Below, one piece after another: positions 52,289-61,700 of a stretch of DNA of 64,000 bases. Position numbers and translations under genes: made by a program. Source of the stretch: Mucilaginibacter galii (lineage in GTDB: Bacteria; Bacteroidota; Bacteroidia; Sphingobacteriales; Sphingobacteriaceae); assembly GCF_014635825.1 (NCBI RefSeq), contig NZ_BMDO01000002.1:186001-250000 (forward strand), given 5' to 3'. The notes below the pieces were generated by a model. The model was given only the letters and a program-made list of their open reading frames with translations, searched no databases and was not told the origin of the DNA. The number at the start of each line of letters is the position of its first letter. The first letter of the stretch is position 1.

Positions 52289-54832
52289 CTATAAAGTCTG
52301 TTCCTTTAATATAGAAAGCGCCTTCTTCAAATCGGCTTTAGTTTTATGAATATCCTTCCAAGGGTCTTCTATATTCTTTAAACGTTCGGGCATGGTATAG
52401 ATGGTGTAATCGGCCAAAGAAAGCTTATTATTTACTTCATTCCAGTTCAGTGGGGTAGACACTGTAGCACCCGGCTTTGGCCTTACCGAGTAGGGTGCCG
52501 CAATAGTTTGCCCGCGGCGGTTTTGCAAAAAGTCGATGTAGGTTTTATTCTTCCGTTTAGCCGGACTGCGTTCAATACTGGTGGTATCCGGCAGTTTATC
52601 GTGTATAAGATGTGCGGCGTATTCGGCAAAGGTTTTCACAAAATCATAGTCGTATTGTGCGCCTAAGTAACAATAAATATGTAAGCCTTTGGAACCTGAG
52701 GTTTTGATGAAAGTTTTCAACTTCATGCGGTCAAACACCTCTTTGGTTTTTAAGGCTACCTCAACCGCTTCGGTAAATGGTACGTCGTGCGGGTCTACAT
52801 CTATCACTACATAATCGGGGTTATCGGGCGTTTGGTAATTGCTCAACCAAGGGTTTATTTCTATGGAGCCATAGTTAACCACGTACATGAGTGTGGCCTC
52901 ATCATCGCCAACAATGTAGTTGATGTTCTTATCATTACTTTCCGAGTATAATTTTTCGGTCTTAATCCAATCGGGCAAATGCGTTTCGTCCACATCCTTC
53001 TGAAAAAAGCCCGGATCATCAATACCGTTGGGTTGGCGGCGCATAGAGAGAGCCTTGTCTTTCAGGTAAGGGATCATTAGGGGGGCTACTTCTTTATAAT
53101 AGTTGAGCAGCTCGCCTTTGCTAATGCCTTCTTTTTTCCAGAATAGCTTATTTTGATTGGTAAGCTTAACCTTTTTTTTGCCGTAGGTCACTGTGGTTTC
53201 ATCGGCCAGTTGCTTGTCGGGTGTTTCCTGTAAAACATGATCGGCTTCTTTATCCATGCGCAGGCCTTTAAATACCGGGTGGCGCATACTGCCGTCTTCT
53301 GTCCATTCCGAATATAGTACTTCGCATACCAGCTCGGGCTTTACCCAAGTAGTTTTGCCATGATAGTTAACTTTTTCGGGAAAGGGTTTGTCGTCAGTTA
53401 CGAGTGGCTGTAACTGCTCGAACAAGTCCTTTAAACTTTCGCCGCTGAAGCCGGTGCCACAGTTGCCCACGTACCTGATGTTTTCGCCCTGTTGTATACC
53501 CAATATAAGTGAGCCTATGTGCTTACGGCTGCCTTTTGGCGGCGTATAACCGCAAATAATAGCCTCCTGCGATGCCTGGATCTTGAATTTTAACCAACGG
53601 TCAGACCGGCGGCCACCATCGTAAGAGCTATCAGGATCTTTACCTATTATGCCTTCCCAACCTTGTTTTTGTGCTTTTACCAACAGCTCGGTGCCATTGC
53701 CTATGCTATGTTCCAGGTAGAATATGGAAGTATCTTTAGGAAAAGTAGCTACGAAGGTTTTCAGCAACTCCTTTCGCTTAATTAAGGGCAGCTCCCGAAG
53801 GTCGTGCCCTTCCAGTTTCAACAGATCGAACACATAGTACTTGAGCGTGCGCTTATTTTTTTGGCTATCGTAATTTTGCAGGTCCTGAAAGGCACTACGG
53901 CCATGACTATCCTCTACAACGATCTCCCCGTCAAGCACTGCACTTTCAGGAAGGTTTTTTAAGGAATTAAATACTTTTTCGTACTTCTCGTTAAACTCTA
54001 TGCCATTGCGCGAAATTAAGGAGGCATCTTTACCGGTATAGCCAATGGCCCGGTAACCGTCTATTTTCATTTCATAAAGCCAGTTATCATCGTCAAATAT
54101 TTTTTGCTCCAATTTGGCCAGCATAGGCTTATAACGGCGGGTATGCACTTCTTCGTCCCCTTTTTTTGCTACCGGCTTTTTCTTTTTTTTAATCTCCTCT
54201 TTGGCAACCGGCAAGTCAATGTCCAATAGTTTATGTTTGGGCAGCTTCTTAGTTTTGCCGTCTTTATTGTTTTTAAGCACCTTAATGTTGTCGGGTACAA
54301 AAGCTTCGCTATCAAAACTTTCAGTTACGGAGTACTCATCTTTATGTTTGATGAGGAGCCAGGCGTTATCATCGTCCTTATTAGCATTGTGCAATTTAAC
54401 CAAGGCAAATTCACCATGCAAAATCTTACCATGCAGCCTGAATTTAAGGTTACCCGCCTTAAGGCCGGCATGCAGGTTCTTAATATCGTCTTTACGGTCT
54501 TCGGCTAATGATTCGTAAGTGCCTTGGTCCCAGGTAATCACGATTCCGCCGCCATATTCGCCGTTAGGGATCACACCTTCAAAGTATTGGTAATCAAAGG
54601 GGTGGTCTTCAACCATCATAGCCAGCCGCTTATCGCCGGGGTTAAGCGAGGGCCCTTTGGGTACGGCCCAGCTTTTGAGCACGCCATCCAGCTCCAGCCG
54701 GAAATCGTAATGCAGGCGTGAGGCATGGTGACGCTGTATTACAAAACTCAGGGTTTTGTTATCGCCCTTGCCGCCCTTGGGTTCTGATGTTTTTTTGAAA
54801 TCGCGCTTGGCTTCATATTTTTCTAAACTCAT
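52289..54832 (-). CDS. ligD: Multifunctional ATP-dependent DNA ligase LigD (NHEJ)
   Basis: The 847-residue protein combines all three LigD activities. An N-terminal 3'-phosphoesterase domain covers residues about 1-190 ('FVIQRHHASRLHYDFRLELDGVLKSWAVPKGPS...EDHPFDYQYFEGVIP'). The ATP-dependent ligase domain covers about 230-540, with adenylated Lys256 in 'YEMKIDGYRAIGY', 'ILDGEIVV' and 'WLKFK'. The C-terminal primase-polymerase domain has 'YVVIDVDPHDVPF' supplying metal-binding Asp residues, and 'SGSKGLHIYCYLG'. The PE-LIG-POL order is common outside Mycobacterium. A Lys-rich linker lies near residues 195-225. The ku gene is three bases upstream, so both are made together for double-strand break repair. 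Confidence 0.96.
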   Translation of the reverse strand: MSLEKYEAKRDFKKTSEPKGGKGDNKTLSFVIQRHHASRLHYDFRLELDGVLKSWAVPKGPSLNPGDKRLAMMVEDHPFDYQYFEGVIPNGEYGGGIVITWDQGTYESLAEDRKDDIKNLHAGLKAGNLKFRLHGKILHGEFALVKLHNANKDDDNAWLLIKHKDEYSVTESFDSEAFVPDNIKVLKNNKDGKTKKLPKHKLLDIDLPVAKEEIKKKKKPVAKKGDEEVHTRRYKPMLAKLEQKIFDDDNWLYEMKIDGYRAIGYTGKDASLISRNGIEFNEKYEKVFNSLKNLPESAVLDGEIVVEDSHGRSAFQDLQNYDSQKNKRTLKYYVFDLLKLEGHDLRELPLIKRKELLKTFVATFPKDTSIFYLEHSIGNGTELLVKAQKQGWEGIIGKDPDSSYDGGRRSDRWLKFKIQASQEAIICGYTPPKGSRKHIGSLILGIQQGENIRYVGNCGTGFSGESLKDLFEQLQPLVTDDKPFPEKVNYHGKTTWVKPELVCEVLYSEWTEDGSMRHPVFKGLRMDKEADHVLQETPDKQLADETTVTYGKKKVKLTNQNKLFWKKEGISKGELLNYYKEVAPLMIPYLKDKALSMRRQPNGIDDPGFFQKDVDETHLPDWIKTEKLYSESNDKNINYIVGDDEATLMYVVNYGSIEINPWLSNYQTPDNPDYVVIDVDPHDVPFTEAVEVALKTKEVFDRMKLKTFIKTSGSKGLHIYCYLGAQYDYDFVKTFAEYAAHLIHDKLPDTTSIERSPAKRKNKTYIDFLQNRRGQTIAAPYSVRPKPGATVSTPLNWNEVNNKLSLADYTIYTMPERLKNIEDPWKDIHKTKADLKKALSILKEQTL

Positions 54833-54835
54833 GGC

Positions 54836-55603
54836 TTAAGCTCCTTTCTTGTTCAGGCTTTGCATTAACTGGTCGTAAAGGTCATCGCTGCTGGTTTTGG
54901 CCACCTTCATTTTCTTAATAGTTGGGCGTTTGCCTTTGGCCTTTGCTTTGATGATCTTCATTAGCTCATCTGCATATTCATCCTTAAATTTCGATACATC
55001 AAAATCTTCGGTGTATTGCTTAATGAGCGCTAAACCCATGTCCAGTTCTTTTTTGCTGATGGCGGCATCGGGCAGTTTTAAATCTTCGGTAGAGCGCAGC
55101 TCCTGCGAAAAGCGGATACGGCTCACCACCAAGGCATTATCTACCGGGTGAATAATGCACAGGCTTTCGGTATTACGCAATACAAAGCGGCCTAAGCCCG
55201 CCTTGCCGGTTTTTTTGAGGGCCTGCAACAACAGATTATAGGCCTTACTATTCTTGGCATCGGGCTCGGCATAGTACGAGGTTTCGTAATACATAGGGTT
55301 AATATCCTCGGCTTCTACAAAGCTTTCAATTTCTATCAGCTTAGTTTTTTCGGGACTGGCATCCTCAAAATCGCGTTCTTCCAGTACAATATATTCATCG
55401 TCCAACTTGTAGGCGCGTACAATTTTATCATAAGGCACTTCCTTGTGGGTATTTTCGTTAACTTTCAAATAGCGTATATGTGCATGGTCGCGGCCATCCA
55501 GCATATCCAGGTCAAGCGAGCTGTTTTGCACGGCCGAATATAGCTTAATGGGAATGTTAACCAGCCCAAAACCAATGGAACCTTTCCAGATAGACCTCAT
55601 CAT
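54836..55603 (-). CDS. ku: Ku DNA end-binding protein
   Basis: The frame extends to 55645, but family starts read 'MRSIWKGSIGFGLVNIPIKLYSA', so ATG at 55603 or 55600 is the real start, giving 255-256 residues. 'RSIWKGSIGFGLVNIPIKLYSAV' and 'ICIIHPVDNALVVSRIRF' are hallmarks of bacterial Ku. The product forms the ring-shaped homodimer that binds DNA ends and recruits LigD. The C-terminal tail is Lys-rich ('KAKGKRPTIKKMKVAK'), as in many bacterial Ku proteins. It is the first gene of the ku-ligD operon. Confidence 0.95.
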   Translation of the reverse strand: MMRSIWKGSIGFGLVNIPIKLYSAVQNSSLDLDMLDGRDHAHIRYLKVNENTHKEVPYDKIVRAYKLDDEYIVLEERDFEDASPEKTKLIEIESFVEAEDINPMYYETSYYAEPDAKNSKAYNLLLQALKKTGKAGLGRFVLRNTESLCIIHPVDNALVVSRIRFSQELRSTEDLKLPDAAISKKELDMGLALIKQYTEDFDVSKFKDEYADELMKIIKAKAKGKRPTIKKMKVAKTSSDDLYDQLMQSLNKKGA

Positions 55604-55771
55604 AACGTTAAGTATTAGATATGGATAACCAATAAACACAAGCATGGGTTTGCTGTTGTTGACTAATGTTTACAGTTGGAAAGGTAGATGTGTGGTAGTT
55701 ATCGTTGCCTTTAATACTAATAACCTTGTTTATAAGCTATTACCATCTAAAATCGTAATAGAAAAACAGGG

Positions 55772-55795
55772 GTTATTAACACGTCTGTTAATAAC
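55772..55795. promoter_or_regulatory. Perfect palindrome in the ku/55901 divergent region
   Basis: GTTATTAACA (55772-55781) and TGTTAATAAC (55786-55795) are perfect ten-base arms around CGTC. It lies between the divergent ku gene and the 75-aa gene, about 105 bases from the latter. Symmetry and spacing suit a dimeric regulator; no T-run makes termination unlikely. Confidence 0.5.
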
Positions 55796-55900
55796 TTATC
55801 AACTTTTGTAGAGAAAAGCATTGTAAAACAAGCACATACAGGCGTGGTTGTTGCTTTGTAATGCACGGGTATGTTTACAGGACACTAAAAAATTTATGCC

Positions 55901-56128
55901 ATGAACAACCGATTTTATCATAGCCTATACACGTTCGGTCAACAAATAAAAACAGTTAGCCGTACCGAGAAAACAAAGCTGAGTAATTACTTTATTGTAG
56001 TGCATCCGGGTGTGCCTATTATTGGGAATAAGGAAAAAGCCAAACCCGAACTTGATTTTGTGGAAGGATGTCCCGATCCTATAAAAACTCAGATTTTGCA
56101 CATCTATCACCAAGCTTTTGCCTCATGA
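55901..56128 (+). CDS. Small protein, unknown (75 aa)
   Basis: The 75-residue product, 'MNNRFYHSLYTFGQQIKTVS...', is basic at the start and soluble. 'NYFIVVHPGVPIIGNKEKAKPELDFVEGCPDPIKTQILHIYHQAFAS' shows a strand-turn-helix pattern. There is no signal peptide and no recognised family. Its stop overlaps the ATG of the next gene (ATGA), indicating coupled translation. It is divergent from the ku gene, but a link to DNA repair is not shown. Confidence 0.55.
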   Translation: MNNRFYHSLYTFGQQIKTVSRTEKTKLSNYFIVVHPGVPIIGNKEKAKPELDFVEGCPDPIKTQILHIYHQAFAS

Positions 56129-56574
56129 CCCCACAATTACAACAAATTCAAACCGCGTTGAAAGAAATGGTGCTTACCTATATTGAAGCACAAAAAATAG
56201 ATATTGAACCCTCATTCGATACGAAGGTAAACGCTGCGGAAACCAACATCAGGGTGATCGCCAACAAGCGCTTACCTTTTGCCATTTATGATTTAATGAA
56301 GCAGCTGCATGTACTTAAAGACATTGAGTTTGAAAACTCCGAAGCATCGGTGCAATACGTGGTGCAGGTGGTGGGCAGCATAACTAATTTTACCGACATA
56401 TGGGAGCGCTGCCTGGCCAAATGGGGACAACAATCGGCCACGCAGGTGGCCATTCAAAACCTGTTCGAGCTTTGTGAGAGTATTAAAGGGAATTATAAAA
56501 CCCTGTCGGATTTTATGGCAACCCCTCCTAAATCCTCCCCAAGAGGGAGGACTTTAAAAAAAGCTTTATTATAG
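56125..56574 (+). CDS. Unknown helical protein (149 aa), C-terminus encoded by a palindromic repeat
   Basis: The open frame begins at 56068, but ATG at 56125, overlapping the preceding stop, is the better start. The main body ('MTPQLQQIQTALKEMVLTYIEAQKIDIEPSFDTKVNAAETNIRVIANKRLPFAIYDLMKQLH'-type helices, then 'VQYVVQVVGSITNFTDIWERCLAKWGQQ') is helical. The last 17 residues ('TPPKSSPRGRTLKKALL') are specified by the left arm of an intergenic palindrome. The original stop was probably nearby and lost. No family is recognised. Confidence 0.6.
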   Translation: MTPQLQQIQTALKEMVLTYIEAQKIDIEPSFDTKVNAAETNIRVIANKRLPFAIYDLMKQLHVLKDIEFENSEASVQYVVQVVGSITNFTDIWERCLAKWGQQSATQVAIQNLFELCESIKGNYKTLSDFMATPPKSSPRGRTLKKALL

Positions 56575-56610
56575 CTCCCTCCCTCTTGGGGAGGGCCGGG
56601 GAGGGGTTTT
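56520..56610. repeat. Large imperfect palindrome (CCTCCCCAAGAGGGAGG type)
   Basis: A left arm (56520-56553) and a right arm (56574-56610) pair over most of their length, with a CCTCCCCAAGAGGGAGG core on the left and its complement on the right. It lies between convergent genes and includes the last codons of one and touches the stop of the other. It fits a dispersed palindromic repeat and may terminate both transcripts. Confidence 0.75.
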
Positions 56611-58756
56611 ACGGCATTGGCTTCAAACCCTCCCACCTTACTTTCCATGTACCATCTTTAGGGAAACCCGGATTATATTTGGTATTGCCATCCCAGCCGG
56701 CACACATCATGGCTACGGCAGCCAGTAAGCCGCCATTACCCGGCAGGTAAATGGTTAGGCGATCATCTTGGTAATTATGACCGTTAACCAAATACGTATT
56801 GGTTTTAATAGGCATAAACAAACCGTCGATGGCTTTTTGTGGGTCGCCTAAACGGGCGGCACTCATGGCTACCATGGGGAAGTCCCAGCCCCAGGTGTCT
56901 TTCCAGTCCCAGGTGTTCCACACCAGGTCGAAGGTTTTTTTCATTACGCCCATATCCAGGCGTTTATTGTAAGGCACCATGCCTAAAGAGCCTAATACCG
57001 ATGGGTGATCGGTTTCAAATTTGGGATTGGTATATGAGTCGGGCACACTTTCGGCCGCCAGGTAAACACCGTTGGCTTGCGGGAGGGCCGATAGTTTGGC
57101 AAGTACATCGGCATATTTTTCATCGGGTGCCATGCCCAAACGTTTGCGCCATTGCTGGGCTGTGGTGAGCGTCCAGTACGAGTACTGCAGTTCGTAGGTT
57201 GGGTTAAATGTTTCTTCAGGGTTGTAACGTTCCTGGGCCGGTATCAGGCCTTTGCCTAAAATATAACGGTCTTTATCTTTTTCATAAAAAGGATAAGAAG
57301 CCATAAAATCGGCCGTAGCTAAAACCAGTTTTTTATAATTATTTAGCGTTTTGGCGGTCGGATGAGCGCGGTAAGCCAGCTCCGCGAAATAAACAATATG
57401 CGGTTGCTGCCAGATGAGAAATGCGCCTACCGATGATGGACTTTCGTTACCCTCAGGGTCGGTCATTTTTTGCCAGCGTACACCTTCGTAACCCTGGCGT
57501 TTGGCAATAGCTTTGGCGTTGTTGTAAACCTTGGTATACCACTGCATACTTTTTTCCAGCAGTTCGGGCCGTCCCCAAAGGGCAAAATGAATGCCGTGCC
57601 ACCAGTGCATTTCCAAATGGGGCTTGCCGTACCAACTGTTATACGTTAAGCCGGTTTCTTGCGGAGGATAAGAGCCTGCACATTGAATTTTAGTAAGGTA
57701 TTGTGACAGGATAATACGGCGTTCCAACTCCTTAGCCTTGGGGTTGGTGCTACCAGAAAAATCTACCGCACCGCCGCTTTGCCAAAAGGCTTTCCAGCTT
57801 TGCATGCTGTTAATCTGTACTGCCGTAAATGCCGGGACAGCTGCCTGCCTTTTAAGGGTAAACAAATAGCTTACCTGTAACTGGTTGCTGTTTCCCTTAG
57901 GGGATAGTACAAACTCATGTGCTGTGGTGTTTTTAACCGATGCCGTACCGCTCCAAATTAATTGGGTAAAGTAGTTGTTGGTATCTAACTGGTGTTTAAT
58001 TACCGCTTGTTGTGCACCATTTTTGACGATGCCCGAAGTATGCTTGCCCGGGTTCTTGTAATTGTCGCCCATATCACCCCACTCATTGGTAGGGAAGGGG
58101 TAACGCAGGCGCACCTTTAAGCGGCCCTGAGCCAGCAAGGGCGATTGGATATTGAATGAAACTACATCCTGCTGCTGGTGTCCCACCGTAATAACTTTAA
58201 CCGGCACACCTTCCAGCGTAAACCAGCTGCTGATCTCACCGGTCCATAAATTCAGTTTCTGGTCAATATTATGTATATCGGCAGGCGTGGCCAGGCTGCC
58301 ATTCTTTTTGGTGAGCAGCAAGCCCACGTTTCCTAATTGCAAGCGGTGCACATTTTGGCGAAACCAGTTAGCCGCATCCTTATTACGTTGCGGATTATTG
58401 ATTTGTACCGAGTAAGTAACCGACCTGCCGTTAAGCTGGTAAGTACGCAGGGTTTCGTTAAATTTATAACCGGCCGTGTCAATAAAACTATGCCAGCCCC
58501 ATTCGCTTTGTGTACCCAGCGGTACCCCCTTGTGGTAATGTTCAGGAAAGGTTTGCATGCCGGTGGCATCTACCGTAAAGGCAAACTTGCCATTGCCTAC
58601 TGATAGCGAAGCTAAAGAATCCATCGCCTTAACTTCTACATTGTGGCGCTGTACCAAGGCCTGCCGGTTAATGCGTTGGGGTGTTTGTGCATGGGTGTTG
58701 AGCACTAAGCCTAAGCAGCCATTTAATAAAAGTGCTATTTTTTTAAGGTTATTCAT
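56609..58756 (-). CDS. Six-hairpin glycosidase-like protein (GH65/GH95-like architecture)
   Basis: The 715-residue product has a signal peptide ending 'NTHAQT'. An N-terminal beta-sandwich-like region (to about residue 330, 'NRQALVQRHNVEVKAMDSLASLSVGNGKFAFTVDATGMQTFP') precedes an (alpha/alpha)6 barrel. Landmarks there are 'WYGKPHLEMHWWHGIHFALWGR', 'GVRWQKMTDPEGNESPSS', 'QPHIVYFAELAYR', 'NPTYELQYSYWTL' and 'WDWKDTWGWDFPMVAMSAARLG', ending 'YLPGNGGLLAAVAMMCAGWDG'. The layout is that of GH65/GH95-type enzymes, but no exact family is claimed. Its start overlaps the end of the DUF4450 gene by eight bases, so the two are co-expressed. Confidence 0.6.
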   Translation of the reverse strand: MNNLKKIALLLNGCLGLVLNTHAQTPQRINRQALVQRHNVEVKAMDSLASLSVGNGKFAFTVDATGMQTFPEHYHKGVPLGTQSEWGWHSFIDTAGYKFNETLRTYQLNGRSVTYSVQINNPQRNKDAANWFRQNVHRLQLGNVGLLLTKKNGSLATPADIHNIDQKLNLWTGEISSWFTLEGVPVKVITVGHQQQDVVSFNIQSPLLAQGRLKVRLRYPFPTNEWGDMGDNYKNPGKHTSGIVKNGAQQAVIKHQLDTNNYFTQLIWSGTASVKNTTAHEFVLSPKGNSNQLQVSYLFTLKRQAAVPAFTAVQINSMQSWKAFWQSGGAVDFSGSTNPKAKELERRIILSQYLTKIQCAGSYPPQETGLTYNSWYGKPHLEMHWWHGIHFALWGRPELLEKSMQWYTKVYNNAKAIAKRQGYEGVRWQKMTDPEGNESPSSVGAFLIWQQPHIVYFAELAYRAHPTAKTLNNYKKLVLATADFMASYPFYEKDKDRYILGKGLIPAQERYNPEETFNPTYELQYSYWTLTTAQQWRKRLGMAPDEKYADVLAKLSALPQANGVYLAAESVPDSYTNPKFETDHPSVLGSLGMVPYNKRLDMGVMKKTFDLVWNTWDWKDTWGWDFPMVAMSAARLGDPQKAIDGLFMPIKTNTYLVNGHNYQDDRLTIYLPGNGGLLAAVAMMCAGWDGNTKYNPGFPKDGTWKVRWEGLKPMP

Positions 58757-61700
58757 TTCGTGTTAAAGTTATTCCCATCAGGCCAATCACTACATCGTTG
58801 GCCACGGTATTGAGTTCTAAACTTTTGAGTTGTTTGGTAGGGTCCAGGTACATATCCAGTACAGTGGCTGCACCGCCATCTATGCCTTTATTGCTAAAGC
58901 CTTTTATGGTGGTGTAGGTTTTCCAGTCGAGCGTGGCGATGCCGGTTTTGAGGTAAACGCGTAAAGGCTTGGCTGCGTTAGTATTGAAAGCGTAACCATC
59001 ATTATCGTAATCCTGTTCAATGGGTTGCCAGTTTTCAGGGTTGCGCAGGGCCAGCACCTGACTACTGCCATCCTGGTAACGTATGGTGACGGTGCCGTTG
59101 GTAAGCCGCGTTTGCATAGGGTTGGTAGAACCCGCCATTAACAAATAAGCATGTGATGCCTTGCCGTTTAAGGGGATGTTTACGCTGCGCGGATAATTAT
59201 CCCACTGCGAGGTAAAGGCAATATTTTTACCCTCGCCGCCCGGTGTTGCAAACGCAATATGCTGCGGCAGTTCGAACTGATTTTTATTGTTTGCTGCTAC
59301 TTTGCGCAGTCCGCTATCATCAATATTTGCCATGGTCAACGGATAACACCAGTTGCCAATGCCTTGCACGGGCAATTGCAGCGTTACACTTTTTGGCCGT
59401 GGCGATAGGTACTGGTTGGTGAAGATGTTTGTAACGGCATCATTGAAGTTTGCCGCCATATTTACCGTTTGCATGGAATTGGATGTGGCTTGAACGATGT
59501 GCCAATTGACAATGGTGGTATCGGTAACATGCCCCTGGTATTGTAGGCGGATATGATTACTCCCCGGCACCAGATGCTTCAGCGGAACCATAATTTCGTT
59601 GGATACGCCATTGGATGCAACATCAAGTTTTTGGCTATATCCCTCATTAATTTCAGGATTGACCTGGATTTCAACCTGTCCTTTATTGGCATAATTGCGT
59701 AGGATAAATCGAATTGCATCAGCATGCTGTTCTAAATTATACCGAATTTCGACCGGCTCCGGGTGAACAGCCATATCCAAGGGCTGCCACCAGGTAAGTG
59801 CACCCTGTTTTAATTGTATAAATGCGGTATGATTGCCCTGCATCGGCTTCAATACATAGTTTAACTTGTGAAGCGTGAAAGATTGTGATGCCAATATGCC
59901 TTGCGGGTCGGTTATGTTCACAATACTGGCTTTATCAAACGCCTGCAAATATTTTTGTCCGGCAACGCGGTCAAAGCTTAATGTTTGGTTGTCTAAAACG
60001 GCACTTCCCCAAGTGATTTTTACCACATACTGCTTTTGACTTCCGGCCGTAATTTGTATAATGGGGCTGCCTACAGCCATGGTTTTAACCGTCCATTTGG
60101 CTGGTTTGCCATTTACCGTTATTCCGGTTATTTGAGCGGCACGGGCATTAATTTCGAGGTTTAAAGGTAATGTTTTGGGCAGCGCAGAGGTAATGGTGTA
60201 TACATCAGTTGTGCCGGTTCGCTTAAAATCAAAGCGTATATCGGGTACGTTGAGCGATGCATAGTTCCATTCTTGCGGCAGGCCCGGTTTTATGGTTAGT
60301 GTATTATCCAGTAAATTGGGCTGTATACCAAATAGGCCTTCTACCAGTGTACGCGCGGTAATGCCAATAGGATCAGCAAAATCGCGGTACAACTCACCCC
60401 GTATGGCATCGTAAAAAGATAATTGCTGAAAATTTCCTGGGCTGGCACCCAAATACATGCTCTCCAGCAAAGTGCTTTTCCATAAATTGAAAGCATTGTC
60501 CACGCAGCCACCTTGCCAATAAGCCAGCGCCGTGTGCATGTTCTCGGCCATGGCCACATTATTGAGCGACCAGGTGTAAGGCAGCCAGTTAGTGGTAGAT
60601 AGTACATGATAATTACCCGTTAAGCCTTTAGCTTGTATGGATATATGCGGTATCTCATTATCCACATATTTTAGGCTTTGGTAGGCTTGCATGGCATCCG
60701 GTACGCCTTCGTCAATAGCATGGTAAATGGTCCACAGCCCCGGCGAGGTGTGAAGTAATTGATTGCCTAACAAATCTTTAAACTCAGCATAAGTGCCTTT
60801 TTCGGGCATCCAAAGTACATTGGCAATAGCTTTTTTAATTTTATCGGCTTCCTTTTCGTACGGCTTCGGATCATCGCCTGCAAGGCGGGCCAGTTGCGCT
60901 GCAATTTTATTGGCGCGGTAGTTATAGGCCGATGAATGGGTTACGCCGCCGCCGCTATATTGCAGGGCATCGCTGGCCCAAATGCAGCAATAGGCATCGT
61001 ACAGGCCATCGCCATCCTGGTCATAATTGCGTTTTTCCCAAACGAGGTGGCGTTTAATAACGGGCCAAAGCTTTTTCACCTCGTTCACATTACCCGTCCA
61101 GTAAAAGTGGGTAAGCATCTGGTCTATAAAAACCAGGTTCATATCATAGTGATGCGGGCGGATATCGCCATTTGGATTGCGGCTAATGTAACCGCTGCTA
61201 AACATGCTGTTGCCCAGTTTTTCCTGCTGGCGGGCCAGGTGTAAAGCGGTATCGGCAATTACAGGGCCGCTTTCGGGACTGGTAATTTGTGACAGGGCGT
61301 AGCTATTAAAGTGCATCGACGCCCGGTCATGCCAGCCTAATGGATCGGCTACATAAGCACCGCGCCAGGCGGGTAACCGTGCCCGCCAGGCAATAGCACC
61401 ATGCATGTACGAGGGGTTTTCCCAAATGCCATCGGCTGCAACGGCCAAAGCACCACCTAAGGTATTGATGTAAGGGTCGGGTGTGTTGAGCTGCACACGT
61501 GAGGTAAGTAGCTTACGGGCAGTTTCGGCAGTATTTAGCAGTTTCGGAATTTCGTTATAGGTGCTTTTGCTGATGCCTGGGCCTATCATCCAGTACAAAG
61601 GCTGGCTGGTGTTTTTGATCAGTCCACAAATTAAAGGTTTGCCTGTGGCCGATGAGTTATATAAGGCCAAAGGTGTAGTCTGTTGCTCGGCATTGGCTTG

